64,000 nt of DNA from Streptomyces halobius (GCF_023277745.1 NZ_CP086322.1:6386001-6450000), one strand, 5' to 3'. Shown: positions 9,176-18,550, counted from the stretch's first letter. Numbers and translations are program-made. The notes: generated by a model from the sequence alone, not told the origin.

Positions 9176-9424
9176 GTGAGCAACAAGGTCAACAAGAATG
9201 TCCTGCGCGCCGGAACCATCACCGCCGGCACCGCGCTGATGCTGCTGATGTCGTCCCCCGCGTTCGCGCTCACCCGCGACGATGGTGACGACCCCGGTCC
9301 GGGTCTGAGCGTGATCGAGACGCTCGGCCTCTATGTCGCTGCCCCCATCGTGCTCTTCCTGATCATCGCCGGACTGGTCATGGCGGGCGACAAGTCCCGC
9401 AAACAGGCCGGCTCCAAGGACTGA
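9176..9424 (+). CDS. small conserved membrane protein
   Basis: 82 residues. Residues about 9-30 form a signal-like hydrophobic segment ending in SSPAFA, followed by an acidic linker (DDGDDPGPG) and a second transmembrane helix (LYVAAPIVLFLIIAGLVMA) with a Lys-rich cytoplasmic tail. I recognise the pattern as a conserved streptomycete hypothetical but know no function. GTG at 9176 lies 6 nt after a TACGTT -10-like hexamer (9164-9169) and has no ribosome site, so leaderless translation is likely. A strong terminator follows directly. Confidence 0.75.
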   Translation: MSNKVNKNVLRAGTITAGTALMLLMSSPAFALTRDDGDDPGPGLSVIETLGLYVAAPIVLFLIIAGLVMAGDKSRKQAGSKD

Positions 9425-9449
9425 CACCAGGCACGTGTGACGCCTCCGA

Positions 9450-9489
9450 GGGCGCCCACCGGTTCCTACGAACCGGTGGGCGCCCTTTT
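9450..9489 (+). terminator. intrinsic terminator
   Basis: Perfect 15-bp stem (9450-9464 / 9471-9485), 6-nt loop, then TTTT; 26 nt after the small membrane protein stop. Confidence 0.9.
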
Positions 9490-9616
9490 GTGTGCCCTGT
9501 GACAACGGGAGGTGTTTCCGCAGGTGAAATAGGGGTTATGGAGCGGCTATCGGGCGGTTTTATGCCGGTTTGGGAGGGGGGAGGTCTTTAACCGGGCCCA
9601 ACCTACGATGACGTAA

Positions 9617-9654
9617 CCTACGGCCCCGTAGGTCCCCGCCTACGGTCCCGTAGG
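9617..9654 (+). promoter_or_regulatory. twin palindromic operators upstream of the desaturase gene
   Basis: CCTACGG-CC-CCGTAGG (9617-9632) and CCTACGG-TC-CCGTAGG (9639-9654) are perfect palindromes with centres exactly 22 bp apart, on the same DNA face. A further half site CCTACG is at 9602. They end 27 bp before the start codon. The symmetry suits a TetR-type lipid regulator; the protein that binds is not identifiable here. Confidence 0.7.
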
Positions 9655-9680
9655 TTTCGTCGTCCCCCGGAGTTCCCCCC

Positions 9681-10658
9681 GTGACCATCGCCCCCGCCCG
9701 CCACAACGGAACACGCGGCCAGGCCGCCTGGACCGACGCCCAACTGCTCTACGCGCTCGAAGAGGTCGTCGAGAAGGAACTCAACCGGCATCTGAAGGTC
9801 GCCAAGGAGTGGATGCCCCACGAGTACGTGCCCTGGAGCGACGGGCGGAACTTCGACGGGGTGCTCGGCGGCGAGGCCTGGGCCCCGGAGCAGTCCAAGG
9901 TCACCGACATCGGCCGGATCGCCCTGGTCGTCAACCTCCTCACCGAGGACAACCTCCCCAGCTACCACCACGAGATCGCCACCCTCTTCGGGCGGGACGG
10001 TGCCTGGGGCACCTGGGTGCACCGCTGGACGGCGGAGGAGGGCCGGCACGGCATCGTGATGCGCGACTATCTGCTCACCAGCCGCGCTGTCGACCCGGTC
10101 GAGCTGGAGCGGTTCCGGATGGCCCATATGTCGGAGGGCTTCGAGTCCGACAACGCGCACAGCATGCTGCACTCCGTGGCGTATGTGGCCTTCCAGGAAC
10201 TGGCCACCCGGATCTCGCACCGCAACACCGGCCACCACTCCGGCGACCCCGTCTGCGACCGGATGCTGGCCCGGATCGCCACCGACGAGAACCTCCACAT
10301 GGTCTTCTACCGCAATCTGCTCTCCGCGGCCTTCGAGCTGGCGCCGGACCAGACCATGTGTGCCGTCCGCGATGTCGTCACCGGCTTCCGGATGCCCGGC
10401 CACGGCATTCCCGGCTTCGAGCGGTCCGCCGCCCGGATGGCCATCGGCGGGATCTACAACCTGCGCATCCACCACGACGATGTGCTGCAGCCGGTGCTGC
10501 GCTATCTGAAGGTGCTGGACATCTCCGGACTCGGCCCGGCCGGGCTGGCGGCGCAGGAGGAGCTGGGGCTCTTCCTGGGCGGCCTCGACGGTCAGGCGCG
10601 GAAGTTCGACGAGCGCCAGGCGGCCATCCGGGCCCGCCGTGCGGCCCGCGGCGCATAG
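9681..10658 (+). CDS. desA: acyl-ACP desaturase (soluble di-iron, DesA type)
   Basis: 325 residues, a soluble ferritin-like desaturase that introduces a double bond into acyl-ACP (or acyl-CoA) to control membrane fluidity. The di-iron ligands of the stearoyl-ACP desaturase family are all present: E89 (TEDNLP), E120 and H123 (EEGRH), E173 (FQELATRISH), E203 and H206 (DENLH). No membrane segments. GTG at 9681 follows CGGAG by 8 nt. Twin palindromes upstream suggest dedicated control. A ferredoxin/reductase partner must be encoded elsewhere. Confidence 0.92.
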   Translation: MTIAPARHNGTRGQAAWTDAQLLYALEEVVEKELNRHLKVAKEWMPHEYVPWSDGRNFDGVLGGEAWAPEQSKVTDIGRIALVVNLLTEDNLPSYHHEIATLFGRDGAWGTWVHRWTAEEGRHGIVMRDYLLTSRAVDPVELERFRMAHMSEGFESDNAHSMLHSVAYVAFQELATRISHRNTGHHSGDPVCDRMLARIATDENLHMVFYRNLLSAAFELAPDQTMCAVRDVVTGFRMPGHGIPGFERSAARMAIGGIYNLRIHHDDVLQPVLRYLKVLDISGLGPAGLAAQEELGLFLGGLDGQARKFDERQAAIRARRAARGA

Positions 10659-10722
10659 GCCGGTCCGGCGTACGCGCGATGCGTCAATCCTCCATTTTCT
10701 TAAGCTCCAATGAAAGAAAAAG

Positions 10723-10744
10723 CCAAAACACTTCGATAGACCTG
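10723..10744 (+). promoter_or_regulatory. 22-bp element shared with the allantoicase promoter
   Basis: The 22 bp here (beginning CCAAAACACTTCGAT) match 11997-12018 (beginning CCAAAAACTTTCGAT) at 18 of 22 positions. Each copy lies 55-58 bp before the start codon of the following reading frame, in an unusually A/T-rich block. TTTCTT and AAGAAA flank the copy here as an inverted repeat. A shared operator or promoter core is inferred. Confidence 0.55.
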
Positions 10745-10799
10745 ATGAGTTATGGACTGCCACGGTGGACGCGCACCCACCACCGAGGGAGAGGAAACC

Positions 10800-10925
10800 G
10801 TGGCAGTCCTGGAGAGAGTCCGCACACACCGCATTCCGTCAGCGCCGGGACTGCAGGGGGTGGGCCTGGCGCTCGCCCTGACGGCGACCGTCGTCTGGTC
10901 CGGGAGCTTCGCCATGCGCCCGGGC
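10800..10925 (+). pseudogene. N-terminal remnant of an EamA/DMT-family transporter
   Basis: GTG 10800, preceded by GAGGGAGAGG, opens a frame of about 40 transporter-like residues ending in a first transmembrane helix (GLALALTATVVWSGSF) typical of drug/metabolite transporters. Immediately afterwards similarity stops and the LysR gene begins 60 bp later. The usual arrangement is a divergent lysR/eamA pair; here both point the same way and the other nine helices are missing, so a deletion is inferred. Confidence 0.6.
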
Positions 10926-10983
10926 GCTTGGACTTCTCCCCGGTACGGCGCTGACCAGCACCGTGACCGCCTACGCTGCCCGC

Positions 10984-11922
10984 ATGGCCGACTGGGACAT
11001 CAAGAAGCTGCGCATCCTGCGCACACTCCACGAGCTGGGCACGGTCACCGCGACCGCCGAGGCGCTGCATATGACGCCCTCGGCGGTCTCGCAGCAGTTG
11101 ACCGGGCTCGCCAAACAGCTCGGAGTCACCCTCCTGGAGGCCCACGGGCGACGGGTGCGGCTGACCGACGCCGCGCATCTGGTGCTGCGGCACGCCGAGA
11201 CGGTCTTCGCCCAGCTGGAGCGCGCCGATGCCGAACTCCTCGGCTACCTCCAGGGCGAGGCCGGCGAGGTGCGGGTCGGCGCGTTCTCCACCGCCGTCCC
11301 CGCGCTGGTCGTGCCCGCCGTCCAGGAACTGCGCCGTACCCACCCGGGCCTGGCCGTGGCCGTACGGGAGGCGGAGGCGGAGGCCGCGTACGAACTGCTG
11401 GCGGAGGGCAGCGTCGACCTCGCGCTGTCGCTCGCCGCGCACGCGCCGACCCCGCGCGACCCCAAGTTCAGCCGAGTCGCGCTGCTCGCCGACCCGCTGG
11501 ACGTGGCGCTGCCGGCCGGTCATCCGCTGGCCGCCGAGCCGGGGCTGCGGCTGGCCGATCTGGCGGGGGAGCCGTGGATCTTCGGCGCCAGCGGCCCCTG
11601 GTCGCAGATCACCACCACGGCCTGTGAGAACGCCGGCTTTGTGCCCGAGCGGGCGCACGCCGCCGCCGACTGGAGCGCGATCTGGGCGATGGTCGCGGCG
11701 GGGATGGGGGTGGCGCTGGTGCCGCGGATGGCGATGGCGGGCGGTATCGGGGCGCTACGGGACGGCGACCGGGGCGCCGGGGTCGCACTGCGGGTGCTGC
11801 ACGCCGACCAGCCGCGCCGTCATGTCGTCGCGGCCGTCCGGCGGGGCTCCGAAGGGGCGCCGGGGCTGTCCCGGGTGCTGGCCGCGCTCCAGCAGGCGGC
11901 GGAGGACTTCCGGTCGGCCTGA
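10984..11922 (+). CDS. LysR-family transcriptional regulator
   Basis: 312 residues: N-terminal winged helix (LRILRTLHELGTVTATAEAL, HMTPSAVSQQLTGLAKQLGV, residues 6-65) and a C-terminal periplasmic-binding-like effector domain (about 90-300). ATG 10984 (MADWDIKK) is chosen because homologues begin with this helix; an in-frame GTG is 7 codons earlier. No strong ribosome site. It sits between the transporter remnant and allantoicase, whose promoters share a 22-bp element, so control of one or both is plausible. The co-inducer is unknown. Confidence 0.85.
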   Translation: MADWDIKKLRILRTLHELGTVTATAEALHMTPSAVSQQLTGLAKQLGVTLLEAHGRRVRLTDAAHLVLRHAETVFAQLERADAELLGYLQGEAGEVRVGAFSTAVPALVVPAVQELRRTHPGLAVAVREAEAEAAYELLAEGSVDLALSLAAHAPTPRDPKFSRVALLADPLDVALPAGHPLAAEPGLRLADLAGEPWIFGASGPWSQITTTACENAGFVPERAHAAADWSAIWAMVAAGMGVALVPRMAMAGGIGALRDGDRGAGVALRVLHADQPRRHVVAAVRRGSEGAPGLSRVLAALQQAAEDFRSA

Positions 11923-11973
11923 CCATCAGTCGGCCTGGCCTTCAGGCAGCCACACCTGGCCAGACAGCAACCT

Positions 11974-12018
11974 TTCAATTTAACTGAACATAATGTCCAA
12001 AAACTTTCGATGGACCTG
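11974..12018 (+). promoter_or_regulatory. allantoicase promoter region with palindrome and shared element
   Basis: TTCAATTTAACTGAA (11974-11988) is a 12/15 imperfect palindrome of the kind bound by IclR-type regulators, and 11997-12018 is the second copy of the element at 10723-10744. AllR, an IclR protein, controls allantoin genes in Streptomyces; whether it or the adjacent LysR protein acts here is open. Confidence 0.5.
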
Positions 12019-12076
12019 TGGGGTAGTCCGCGCGACTGTGGAACCGTCCACCACACCGGCCACACGAGGGGCAGAG

Positions 12077-13219
12077 ATGACCACCCCAGCCGCCCACTCC
12101 ACCGACCCGCACGCCAACGACGCCAACCCGTACGGCGGCGGCGACCCCTACGCGGACTACCGCGGCGGAGACTTCCCCTTCACCTCGCTCGTCGATCTCG
12201 CCGACCGCCGCTTCGGCGCCGGTGTCATCGCCGCGAACGACGAGTTCTTCGCCGAGCGTGAGAACCTGCTGAAGCCCGGCCCGGCGGTCTTCGACCCCGA
12301 GCACTTCGGCCACAAGGGCAAGATCATGGACGGTTGGGAGACCCGCCGCCGCCGCGGCACCGACGGCGACCACCCCTTCCCGGCCGACGACGAGCACGAC
12401 TGGGCGCTGATCCGCCTCGCCGCTCCCGGTGTGATCCGCGGCGTCACCGTCGACACCGCCCACTTCCGGGGCAACTACCCGCAGCAGATCAGCGTCGAGG
12501 GCACCTCGCTGCCCGGCAGCCCCGGGCCCGAGGACCTGCTGGCCCCGGACGTGAAGTGGGAGGAGCTCATCCCGCGCACCCCCGTCCGCGGCCATGCCGC
12601 CAACGGCTTCGAGGTCACCGTCGAGCGCCGCTTCACCCACCTCCGCCTCAAGCAGTACCCCGACGGCGGCATAGCCCGGCTGCGGGTCCACGGCGAGGCC
12701 GTCCCCGACCCCGAGTGGCTGGACGTCCTCGGCACCCTGGACCTGGCCTCCGTGATGCACGGCGGCACCGTCGAGGACGCCTCCGACCGCTTCTACTCCT
12801 CCCCGACCCAGATCATCCAGCCCGATCTGTCCCGCAAGATGGACGACGGCTGGGAGAACCGCCGCCGCCGCGTCCGGGGCACCCACGACTGGGTCCGCTT
12901 CCGCCTCGCCGCACAGGGCGAGATCCGTGCCGTCGAGATCGACACCGCATACCTCAAGGGCAACTCCGCGGGCTGGGCGGCGCTTTACGGCTGCGACGGC
13001 GATCCGGCCGATGAGGCGTCCTGGTTCGAGATCCTGCCGAAGACCAAGCTGCAGCCCGACACCCCGCACCGCTTCACGCTGCCCCGGGCCGTCACCGCCA
13101 CCCACGTACGGCTGGACGTCTTCCCCGACGGCGGCCTCGCCCGGATGCGGGTGCACGGCAGCCTCACCGAGGCCGGGCGGGCGGCCCTCGGCCGGCGCTT
13201 CGAGGCGCTCGACGGCTGA
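12077..13219 (+). CDS. alc: allantoicase
   Basis: 380 residues; hydrolyses allantoate to ureidoglycolate and urea in purine catabolism, releasing nitrogen. The two homologous halves of the family are clear: each has a DGWE(T/N)RRRR motif (about residues 88-97 and 256-265) and an R(L/M)RVHG end motif. Length is normal. ATG 12077 has GAGGGG upstream; the longer frame to 11993 would start inside the promoter element. Allantoinase is not adjacent, which differs from the compact allantoin clusters of some relatives. Confidence 0.93.
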   Translation: MTTPAAHSTDPHANDANPYGGGDPYADYRGGDFPFTSLVDLADRRFGAGVIAANDEFFAERENLLKPGPAVFDPEHFGHKGKIMDGWETRRRRGTDGDHPFPADDEHDWALIRLAAPGVIRGVTVDTAHFRGNYPQQISVEGTSLPGSPGPEDLLAPDVKWEELIPRTPVRGHAANGFEVTVERRFTHLRLKQYPDGGIARLRVHGEAVPDPEWLDVLGTLDLASVMHGGTVEDASDRFYSSPTQIIQPDLSRKMDDGWENRRRRVRGTHDWVRFRLAAQGEIRAVEIDTAYLKGNSAGWAALYGCDGDPADEASWFEILPKTKLQPDTPHRFTLPRAVTATHVRLDVFPDGGLARMRVHGSLTEAGRAALGRRFEALDG

Positions 13220-13349
13220 TCCGCTCGACGGCTGATGCGCGCGATGGCCGGCCCAAGGGGCGGACCCTCAAGGGAGTTCGGATAAGGGAGTTCGAACAGA
13301 TCCCCCAGGGGTTGTGCGCGCCCCTCGCAGGCCACAACGCGGCGGGCCT

Positions 13350-13450
13350 GGCGGTATTCCCGCCCTACGTTCCCGCGTCACGCGGCGGATGCAGGCGCGG
13401 TATGCCCGCAGCCTGGGCGGTATTCCCGCGGGGCGGGCGGGTAATTCCCG
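13350..13450. repeat. GGGCGGTATTCCC-type iterons in the alc-pepN spacer
   Basis: GGCGGTATTCCCGCCC (13350-13365), GCGCGGTATGCCCGC (13395-13409), GGGCGGTATTCCCGCGG (13415-13431) and GGGCGGGTAATTCCCG (13435-13450) are four degenerate copies in one orientation. The complement recurs at 30429-30441 and 30476-30490. No gene is visible in 13220-13717. Confidence 0.6.
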
Positions 13451-13634
13451 ATTTCCGCCGGGCCCCGTAGGAGGGGGACAGGGCCCGGCGGAGACCGGTT
13501 CGCCCGGCGGACGGCAGCGCATGTCCGCGCCGCCGCCGGGCGGTACCACTTCCGTTCGCCCGCACCCTGCACCCGGGCGAGCGGGGAGGAACGGGAAGTA
13601 TCGGGAAGAAAGACCGAGGGGGAAGGAAGACCGA

Positions 13635-13669
13635 GGGCGCCCCGGAACCACCGAGGTTCCGGGGCGCCC
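13635..13669 (-). terminator. pepN terminator
   Basis: Perfect 15-bp stem (13635-13649 / 13655-13669) with a 5-nt loop, 49 nt past the pepN stop on the minus strand, followed there by a pyrimidine-rich run. Confidence 0.8.
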
Positions 13670-13717
13670 CTGCCCATCGGCTCAGCGCAGCCGTCAGCCG
13701 CCGGCGTCAGTCAGCGG

Positions 13718-16285
13718 TCAGCCGGCCGCCGCGTCCGCCGCCTGCGCCTTGAGTGCCCGTTCGATGCCCGCGCGTGCCTCCGTCACCAGTCGGCGCAGCG
13801 CCGCGCTCGGCTCGGCTGAGGCCAGCCAGGCGTCCGTCGCGTCCAGGGTCTCCTGCGAGACCTGCAGTGCCGGGTAGAGCCCTACCGCGATCTGCTGCGC
13901 CATCTCGTGGCTGCGGGACTCCCAGACGTCCTTGACCGCGTCGAAGTACCGCGCGGTGTACGGCGCCAGCAGCTCGCGCTGATCGGCCTGCACAAAGCCG
14001 CTGATCACGGCCTCCTGCACGGCGTTCGGAAGCGTGTCGGAGGCCACGACGGAAGCCCAGGCCTCCGCCTTCGCCTCGGCCGTGGGCCGTGCCGCGCGCG
14101 CCGTCGCCGCGTGCCGCTCGCCCGCCGAGGTCTTGTCGCGCTCCAGCTCCGCCGCGATGGCCTTCTCGTCGGCCCGCCCGGTGGCGGCCAGCCGCTCCAG
14201 CAGCGACCAGCGCAGCTCGGTGTCCACCACCAGCCCCTCGACGACCTCCGTACCGTCCAGCAGGCCCTGTAGCAGGTCCAGTTGAGCGTCGGTACGGGCG
14301 GTGGCGGCGAACGCGCGGGCCCACGCCAGCTGGTGGTCACTGCCCGGCGCGGCGGCCCGCAGCCGTTCCAGTGCCGCCTCCGTCCAGGTCGTCAGGCCGG
14401 TCCGACGCCACTGCGGGGCCGCGTACAGATCCAGCGCCAGCTTCACCTGACGGTGCAGCGACTGGACGACGCCGATGTCCGACTCCTTGCCGATGCCGGA
14501 CAGCACCAGCGACAGATAGTCGCGGGTGGCCAGTTCGGCGTCCCGCGTCATGTCCCACGCCGACGCCCACGACAGGGCGCGCGGCAGCGACTCGGTGAAG
14601 TCGCCGAGGTGCGCGGTGACGGCCTTCAGCGACTCCTCGTCCAGGCGCACCTTCGCGTAGGAGAGGTCGTCGTCGTTGAGCAGGACGACGGCCGGCCGCA
14701 GCGTGCCCGCCAGCTGTGGGACCTCGGTCAGCTCACCGTCGACGTCCAGCTCGATCCGCTTCTTGCGGACCAGCTTGCCGTCCTCGTGGTCGTACAGGCC
14801 GATCGCGATCCGGTGCGGGCGCAGGATCGGCTCGCCCGTGGCGCCGGCGGGCAGCGCGGGGGCCTCCTGCCTGACGGCGAAGGAGGTGATGGTGCCGTCG
14901 TCGTCGGTGGCGATCTCCGGCCGCAGGATGTTGATGCCCGCGGTCTCCAGCCACTTCTTCGACCAGTTCTTCAGATCGCGCCCGCTGGTCTCCTCCAGCG
15001 CGCCCAGCAGATCACTCAGCCGCGTGTTCTTGTACTCGTGCGCCTTGAAATAAGCCTGGACGCCCTTGAAGAACTCCTCCATCCCGACGTAGGCCACGAG
15101 CTGCTTGAGCACCGAGGCGCCCTTCGCGTACGTGATTCCGTCGAAATTGACCAGCACATCGTCCAGATCCCGGATCTCCGCCATGATCGGGTGGGTGCTG
15201 GGCAGCTGGTCCTGCCGGTAGGCCCAGGTCTTCATGGAGTTGGCGAACGTGGTCCAGGAGTGCGGCCACCTGCTCCCGGGCGCATACGCCTGGCAGGCGA
15301 TCGACGTGTAGGTGGCGAACGACTCGTTCAGCCACAGGTCGTTCCACCACTCCATGGTGACCAGATCGCCGAACCACATGTGCGCCAGCTCGTGCAGGAT
15401 CGTCTCCGCCCGCACCTCGTACGCCGCGTCCGTCACCTTCGACCGGAACACGTACTGGTCGCGGATGGTCACCGCACCGGCGTTCTCCATCGCCCCGGCG
15501 TTGAACTCCGGCACGAACAGCTGGTCGTACTTCGCGAACGGATAGGGGTAGTCGAACTTCTCCTGGAACCAGTCGAAGCCCTGCCGGGTGACGGCGAAGA
15601 TCTCGTCCGCGTCGAGGTGCTCGGCGAGCGAGGGCCGGCAGTAGATCCCCAGCGGCACGGTCCGCCCCTCGCCCTCCCAGGTGCTGTGCACGCTGTGGTA
15701 CGGGCCGACGATCAGGGCCGTGACATACGTCGAGATCCGCGGCGTGGGCGCGAACCGCCAGACGTTCCCGCTCGGCTCCGGCGTCGGAGAGTTCGAGATC
15801 ACCGTCCAGCCCTCGGGCGCCTTCACGGTGAACCGGAAGGTCGCCTTGAGGTCCGGCTGCTCGAAGGAGGCGAACACCCGCCGCGCGTCCGGCACCTCGA
15901 ACTGCGTGTAGAGATAGGCCTGCTGGTCCACGGGGTCGATGAACCGGTGCAGGCCCTCACCGGTGTTCGTGTACGCGCAGTCCGCGACCACCCGCAGCTC
16001 GTTGCGGCCGGCCGGCAGCCCCGCGAGCGCGATCCGCGAGTCCCGGAACACCTCGGCCACATCCAGCGCTTCGCCGTTGAGCACGACCTCGTGCACGGTC
16101 GGCGCGACCAGGTCGATGAACGAGTCCGCGCCCGCCTCGGCGACGTCGAAACGCACCGCGGTCACGGACCGGTACGTCCCTCCTTCCTGCGCCCCGGAGA
16201 GGTCGAGATCGATCTCGTACGCGTCCACGGTCAGCAGCCGCGCCCGCTGCTGCGCCTCGTCGCGGGTCAGATTCGTGCCAGGCAC
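13718..16285 (-). CDS. pepN: aminopeptidase N (M1 metallopeptidase), copy 1
   Basis: 855-residue cytosolic zinc aminopeptidase that trims N-terminal residues from peptides produced by proteolysis. The M1 signatures are intact: GAMENAG substrate motif, zinc site HELAHMWFGD (about residue 298) with the distal Glu in NESFATY, and the C-terminal ERAP1-like helical domain. GTG 16285 follows an AAGGAG site; it is one of two related genes within 10 kb (see 21569-24187), same strand, both beginning VPG(T/E)NL(T/S)RDEA. Gene symbol applies to the family. Confidence 0.93.
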   Translation of the reverse strand: MPGTNLTRDEAQQRARLLTVDAYEIDLDLSGAQEGGTYRSVTAVRFDVAEAGADSFIDLVAPTVHEVVLNGEALDVAEVFRDSRIALAGLPAGRNELRVVADCAYTNTGEGLHRFIDPVDQQAYLYTQFEVPDARRVFASFEQPDLKATFRFTVKAPEGWTVISNSPTPEPSGNVWRFAPTPRISTYVTALIVGPYHSVHSTWEGEGRTVPLGIYCRPSLAEHLDADEIFAVTRQGFDWFQEKFDYPYPFAKYDQLFVPEFNAGAMENAGAVTIRDQYVFRSKVTDAAYEVRAETILHELAHMWFGDLVTMEWWNDLWLNESFATYTSIACQAYAPGSRWPHSWTTFANSMKTWAYRQDQLPSTHPIMAEIRDLDDVLVNFDGITYAKGASVLKQLVAYVGMEEFFKGVQAYFKAHEYKNTRLSDLLGALEETSGRDLKNWSKKWLETAGINILRPEIATDDDGTITSFAVRQEAPALPAGATGEPILRPHRIAIGLYDHEDGKLVRKKRIELDVDGELTEVPQLAGTLRPAVVLLNDDDLSYAKVRLDEESLKAVTAHLGDFTESLPRALSWASAWDMTRDAELATRDYLSLVLSGIGKESDIGVVQSLHRQVKLALDLYAAPQWRRTGLTTWTEAALERLRAAAPGSDHQLAWARAFAATARTDAQLDLLQGLLDGTEVVEGLVVDTELRWSLLERLAATGRADEKAIAAELERDKTSAGERHAATARAARPTAEAKAEAWASVVASDTLPNAVQEAVISGFVQADQRELLAPYTARYFDAVKDVWESRSHEMAQQIAVGLYPALQVSQETLDATDAWLASAEPSAALRRLVTEARAGIERALKAQAADAAAG

Positions 16286-16415
16286 CCGGTCATCTCCTTC
16301 GCCTCTTCATCGGAATCGGGCTCTTCGGCCATCCTTCCACGGTGCGGGTTCACCCGATCGGGGGCAGTGCCGGTTATCGCGATACGGAGGGGCCGCCGTC
16401 CAGCAGGCCGGCGCT

Positions 16416-16515
16416 GTGAACGATCACGATCTTGAGGCCGAGTACGAGGCGGCCTTTCGGGAGTGGGAGGCAGAGCGAGGACGCCGAGCTCTGGGACCTG
16501 ACCACGGGGGACGGC
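16416..16515 (+). pseudogene. C-terminal remnant of a MazE/RHH-type antitoxin, frameshifted
   Basis: Residues EAEYEAAFREWEA in one frame continue as SEDAELWDLTTGDGV in the next frame if one base near 16473 is skipped. Together they resemble the C-terminal tail of streptomycete MazE-like antitoxins. The DNA-binding N-terminus and any toxin gene are absent. The second frame happens to run on into the DUF1203 gene. Confidence 0.5.
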
Positions 16516-16563
16516 GTCGTCTTTCCGCCAGCGTTCCGCCGGCCGAACGACCACGCTGGAGGC

Positions 16564-17091
16564 ATGATCAAGTACCTCCCCCGCCCCATCCCCGCCGCCA
16601 CCGCCGACGAACTCCGCACCGCCGACGACGCCGGACGCCCGGCCACGCCCATCATCGCCCGTGAGGACGGCGTGCCCATGGACTGCGTCGGCAGTCCGCT
16701 GCGCTGCTGTCTGCGGGCCATCGAGCCCGGTGAGGAGGTGGCGCTGGTCTCGTACGCGCCACTGCGCCGCTGGGCGGCCGCGACCGGGGCCGATCCCGGG
16801 GCGTACGACGAGCAGGGCCCGGTCTTCATCCACGCCGGGGCATGTGACGGTCCGGACGACACCGTCACCGTCTCCGGGTATCCGTTCGCACGGCCGGGCG
16901 CGCTGCGGACGATCCGCCGCTACAACGCCGCAGGGCAGATCGTCGGCGGGCGGTTCTTCAAGATCCCCCTGGACGCAGGGGCCGGTTTCGACGCGGTCCT
17001 CGACGAGGCGTTCGCCGCCGCCGACGTGGCTCTGGTGCACGTACGCGCCCTGGAGTACGGCTGCTTCCACTTCGAGGTGCGCAGGACATAG
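16564..17091 (+). CDS. DUF1203 domain protein
   Basis: 175 residues. Conserved DUF1203 features: an early MDCVGSPLRCCLR cysteine segment followed by EPGEEVALVSYAP, an internal GPVFIHAG strand and a C-terminal VHVRALEYGCFHFEV. Function unknown; cytoplasmic. ATG 16564 is only one base after GGAGG, an unusually short spacing, so the true start could be upstream in the same open frame, which however reads through the antitoxin remnant. Convergent with asd across a perfect palindrome. Confidence 0.75.
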   Translation: MIKYLPRPIPAATADELRTADDAGRPATPIIAREDGVPMDCVGSPLRCCLRAIEPGEEVALVSYAPLRRWAAATGADPGAYDEQGPVFIHAGACDGPDDTVTVSGYPFARPGALRTIRRYNAAGQIVGGRFFKIPLDAGAGFDAVLDEAFAAADVALVHVRALEYGCFHFEVRRT

Positions 17092-17121
17092 GTTCGAGGC
17101 GCGCAGAGCATAGCGCCGGAA

Positions 17122-17169
17122 CGACAGCGCGGGGCGGGCCGGTACGTACCGGCCCGCCCCGCGCTGTCG
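17122..17169. terminator. perfect 48-bp palindrome, bidirectional terminator
   Basis: 24-bp arms (17122-17145 / 17146-17169) match without a single mismatch or spacer; the tip GTAC would form the loop. It starts 30 nt past the DUF1203 stop and ends 4 nt before the asd stop, so it can stop both convergent transcripts. Confidence 0.85.
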
Positions 17170-17173
17170 CGTC

Positions 17174-18271
<1,098 letters not shown>

Positions 18272-18517
18272 TCAGTAGTGGCTCCATCATGTGTGTGAGA
18301 CACATCGCCTTGTCCAATCCGTTCCATTCCGTGGCGGAACCGCGGCGCGATGGCGACGGAACGGCGGACGATGGTCACTCTCCGTGTGGGGCGGTCGCTC
18401 GGAGTGGTGTGGTTATCCCGTTGGGTGAACACCTGGTGACGGCGACGCGCCCCCGGGGGCAGGGGGCGGTGACCGGCCGGTGACGCGCAGATCCCTGTGC
18501 GGAGATGGGCAGGCGGC

Positions 18518-18550
18518 GTTGCGGCGGCGTTCACCCGGAGGTCAATTCCG
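18518..18550 (+). promoter_or_regulatory. PHO-box-like direct repeats
   Basis: Three consecutive 11-bp units: GTTGCGG-CGGC (18518), GTTCACC-CGGA (18529), GGTCAAT-TCCG (18540). The PhoP consensus is GTTCACC repeated every 11 bp; the middle unit is perfect, the others match 4 of 7. It lies about 115 bp upstream of the metallophosphoesterase. The rest of the 458-bp gap shows nothing definite. Confidence 0.5.

Noticed and set aside
14282..16435. 717-codon open frame on the plus strand
   Set aside because: Antisense to pepN copy 1, no recognisable motif, same shadow composition.
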